Source: Beijerinckiaceae bacterium
GTDB lineage: Bacteria > Pseudomonadota > Alphaproteobacteria > Rhizobiales > Beijerinckiaceae
Length of the DNA stretch: 7,345 nt
Direction of reading: 5' to 3'
Assembly (NCBI GenBank): GCA_947455285.1
Contig: CANGOK010000168.1
Location: 1-7,345 of the forward strand
Shown: positions 5,500-7,345 of the stretch, piece by piece
Numbering within the stretch: the first letter of the stretch is position 1
Layout of the letters: every line of letters starts with the position of its first letter
Notes under the pieces: generated by a model
What the model was told of the DNA's origin: nothing
Seen by the model: the letters and a program-made list of their open reading frames with translations, nothing else
The model's database searches: none
Position numbers and translations under genes: made by a program

Positions 5500-6387
5500 A
5501 TGCGTCACCTGATCCTCGCCGCCAGCCTGATCCTAGCCTGCCTGCCTGCCCGGGCGCAGGACGCCGAGCGCATTCCGGTGGTCGCGAGCTTCTCGATTCT
5601 CGCCGATCTCGTGCGCAATGTGGGCGGCGAACGCGTGTCCGTGACGAGCCTCGTGCCGCCCGGCGGCGACGCCCATGTCTACACGCCGACCCCGCAGGAC
5701 GCCCGCAAGCTCGCCGACGCCCGGCTCGTGATCATCAACGGCCTCAAGTTCGAAGGCTGGATCGACCGGCTCGTGACCTCGTCGGGAACCAAGGCGCGCA
5801 TCGGCGTCGCCGCGCGCGGCCTCGCCCCACTGCAGAGGACCGATGACCACGGCCACAAGGGCGCGGACCCCCACGCCTGGCAGTCCATCGCCAATGTGAA
5901 GCTCTATGTCGCCAATATCCGCGACGACCTTATCGCCGTCGATCCGGCAGGCCAGAGCGCCTATGCAGCGCAGGCGGGCGCCTATCTCGCCCGCCTCGAC
6001 GCGCTGGAGGGTGAGGTGTGCGCAGCCATCGCCGCCATCCCGCCCGAGCGTCGCAAGCTCGTGACCACCCACGACGCCTTCGGTTATTTCAGCGCGGCCT
6101 ATGGGCTCGCCTTCATCGCCCCGCTTGGCGTCTCGACCGACAGCGAAGCCTCGGCGCAGGACATCGCCCGCATCATCAGGCAGGTCAGGGCGCAGAAAAT
6201 CCCCGCTATTTTTCTGGAGAATGTCAGCGACCCCCGCCTGACCCGCCGGATCGCCGCGGAAACCGGGGCGAAAGTGGGCGGCGCGCTCTATTCGGACGGT
6301 CTTTCGCCCCCTGATGGGCCGGCAGGGACTTACATCGACATGGTCCGGTACAATATAAGGGAGCTACAGGTCGCGCTCTCGCCTTGA
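5500..6387 (+). CDS. aztC: Periplasmic zinc-binding protein of the ABC transporter (AztC/ZnuA type)
   Basis: This 295-residue cluster A-I solute-binding protein captures zinc in the periplasm and delivers it to the permease. A signal peptide spans residues 1-19 (MRHLILAASLILACLPARA, likely cut before Gln20). Cys14 follows Leu-Ala, but the preceding residues fit a lipobox poorly. Predicted ligands are His59 (GGDAHVYTP), His125 (ADPHAWQS), His191 (VTTHDAFGY) and Asp266 (YSDGLS). The 66- and 75-residue spacings of the last three equal those I recall for Paracoccus AztC (His138, His204, Asp279), while the first spacing is 11 shorter, so the flexible loop is reduced. That loop holds only TDDHGHKGADPH, not the long His/Asp stretch of ZnuA. 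The start is 2 bp after the aztB stop, with GAGGCG upstream. No aztD-like zinc chaperone gene follows; a CobW-type GTPase does. Confidence 0.93.
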   Translation: MRHLILAASLILACLPARAQDAERIPVVASFSILADLVRNVGGERVSVTSLVPPGGDAHVYTPTPQDARKLADARLVIINGLKFEGWIDRLVTSSGTKARIGVAARGLAPLQRTDDHGHKGADPHAWQSIANVKLYVANIRDDLIAVDPAGQSAYAAQAGAYLARLDALEGEVCAAIAAIPPERRKLVTTHDAFGYFSAAYGLAFIAPLGVSTDSEASAQDIARIIRQVRAQKIPAIFLENVSDPRLTRRIAAETGAKVGGALYSDGLSPPDGPAGTYIDMVRYNIRELQVALSP

Positions 6388-6489
6388 GGCGGACGCGGCC
6401 TTCCCCGGAATTCCGGACTGAGGGCGCGGCGGCGCATGAAGCGCCCGCCCCTGCGGTCTGGCCTGTAGATTGATCGAAAGGGAAACCGC
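6388..6489. other. Intergenic region between aztC and the CobW-type gene: palindrome and hairpin, no Zur box
   Basis: This 102-bp gap holds a perfect 12-bp palindrome, CCGGAATTCCGG (6405-6416), and a 6-bp stem GGGCGC/GCGCCC (6422-6427 with 6441-6446, 13-nt loop). No T-run follows either, so termination is doubtful. I find neither a Zur-type palindrome nor a convincing -35/-10 pair (TAGATT at 6466-6471 has no partner). The CobW-type gene is therefore most simply read through from the azt operon, perhaps reduced by the hairpins. AAAGGGA at 6477-6483 serves as its ribosome site. Confidence 0.4.
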
Positions 6490-7345
6490 ATGTCCGACGC
6501 CGCCTCAACCAAGATCCCCGTCACGGTGCTCACCGGCTATCTGGGCGCGGGCAAGACCACACTCCTGAACCGCATCCTCAGCGAGCAGCACGGCCAGCGC
6601 TACGCGGTCATCGTCAATGAATTCGGCGAGATCGGCATCGACAACGACCTCGTGGTCGGCGCCGACGAGGAAGTGTTCGAGATGAACAACGGCTGCATCT
6701 GCTGCACCGTGCGCGGCGATCTCATCCGCATCGTCGAGGGCCTGATGAAGCGCAAGGGCCAGTTCGACGCCATCATCGTCGAGACCACCGGCCTCGCCGA
6801 TCCCGCCCCCGTCGCCCAGACCTTCTTCGTCGATGAGGACGTGCAGGAACGCTCGCGCCTTGACGCGGTCGTGACCGTGGCCGACGCAAAATGGCTTAGC
6901 GACCGCCTGAAGGACGCGCCGGAAGCCAAGAACCAGATCGCTTTCGCCGACGTCATCATCCTCAACAAGACCGACCTTGTGAACGAGGCCGAGCTGCGCG
7001 AGGTCGAGGGCCGCATCCGCGCCATCAACCCCTACGCCAAGCTGCACAAGACGACACGCTGCCAGGTGCCCCTCGACGCGGTGCTGGGCCGCAACGCCTT
7101 CGATCTCGAGCGCATCCTCGAAATCGAGCCGGAATTCCTTGATTGCGGCCCCGATTGCGATGATCCGCACCACGATCATTCACATCATGGCCATCATCAT
7201 CACGGCCATGACCACGGGCATCATCACCACCATGGTCATGACCACGGCTCTTCGAACCTGAAGGTCTACCACGACGAGGAAATGCAGTCGGTGTCGATCC
7301 GCCTCGAGGGCGATCTCGACCCCAACAAGTTCATGCCCTGGATCA
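6490..7345 (+). CDS. COG0523/CobW-family GTPase with His-rich insert, putative zinc chaperone (3' partial)
   Basis: The frame is open to the window end; 285 residues are present, and most of the CobW C-terminal domain is cut off. The GTPase domain shows P-loop GYLGAGKTT (16-24), VNEFGEIGID (42-51), metal site GCICC (Cys69, Cys71, Cys72), ETTGLADP (98-105) and specificity motif NKTD (159-162). Between this domain and the C-terminal domain (which starts near Leu256 in NLKVYHDEEMQSV) is an insert, residues 218-253: Cys219 and Cys223, then 18 His in residues 227-252. COG0523 proteins are GTP-dependent metallochaperones, and the zinc-linked group (ZNG1, ZigA, YeiR/YjiA types) delivers or buffers zinc in the cytosol. 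Placement after a Zur-controlled zinc importer favours zinc over the cobalamin role of CobW; no cobalamin gene is in view. The ATG at 6490 has AAAGGGA 6 nt upstream. Its client protein is unknown. Confidence 0.92.
   Translation, partial: MSDAASTKIPVTVLTGYLGAGKTTLLNRILSEQHGQRYAVIVNEFGEIGIDNDLVVGADEEVFEMNNGCICCTVRGDLIRIVEGLMKRKGQFDAIIVETTGLADPAPVAQTFFVDEDVQERSRLDAVVTVADAKWLSDRLKDAPEAKNQIAFADVIILNKTDLVNEAELREVEGRIRAINPYAKLHKTTRCQVPLDAVLGRNAFDLERILEIEPEFLDCGPDCDDPHHDHSHHGHHHHGHDHGHHHHHGHDHGSSNLKVYHDEEMQSVSIRLEGDLDPNKFMPWI

Noticed and set aside
6405..6416. CCGGAATTCCGG as an operator for the CobW-type gene
   Set aside because: It is a perfect palindrome but matches no regulator motif I know, is short, and lies in GC-rich DNA where such matches are common. 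It is recorded only as structure.
6505..7179. Open frame of 224 codons on the minus strand opposite the CobW-type gene
   Set aside because: It is antisense to an intact GTPase domain. The true gene runs off the window end, so it can be missed beside this shadow.

Overview
The window is GC-rich, densely coding DNA whose gene content and codon use fit an alphaproteobacterium, probably of the Hyphomicrobiales or Rhodobacterales. That placement is an inference from protein style and operon type; there is no rRNA or other marker gene. It holds eight protein genes in three blocks. I see no mobile element, CRISPR array, tRNA or rRNA.

Left block (1-3527), carbon metabolism. The 3' two thirds of a GMC-family flavin alcohol dehydrogenase runs on the plus strand and meets, tail to tail, a minus-strand row read in the order class III alcohol dehydrogenase (glutathione-dependent formaldehyde dehydrogenase, FrmA type), then the alpha and beta halves of a split thiamine-diphosphate 2-oxo-acid decarboxylase of the sulfopyruvate/phosphonopyruvate decarboxylase type. 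The gene set suggests a 2-oxo acid is decarboxylated to an aldehyde, with alcohol/aldehyde oxidoreductases next to it. The substrate cannot be read from the sequence.

Divergent control region (3528-3664). A perfect 17-bp palindrome matches the Zur (zinc uptake regulator) operator core and contains a perfect TATAAT -10 hexamer. It lies between the zinc enzyme gene frmA (leftward) and a zinc import operon (rightward).

Right block (3665-7345), zinc acquisition. A 71-codon gene for a small protein with a strictly alternating histidine tail and one membrane helix opens the operon. It overlaps by ATGA the ATPase gene of a zinc ABC importer, which is followed almost without gaps by the permease and the periplasmic zinc-binding protein. 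The best family match is AztABC, with ZnuCBA as the alternative name. After a 102-bp gap comes a COG0523/CobW-type GTPase with a long His-rich insert, cut off by the window end. Together these would capture zinc in the periplasm, import it, and buffer or deliver it in the cytosol during zinc starvation. The least-explained parts are the His-rich small membrane protein and the split decarboxylase/FrmA/GMC neighbourhood.
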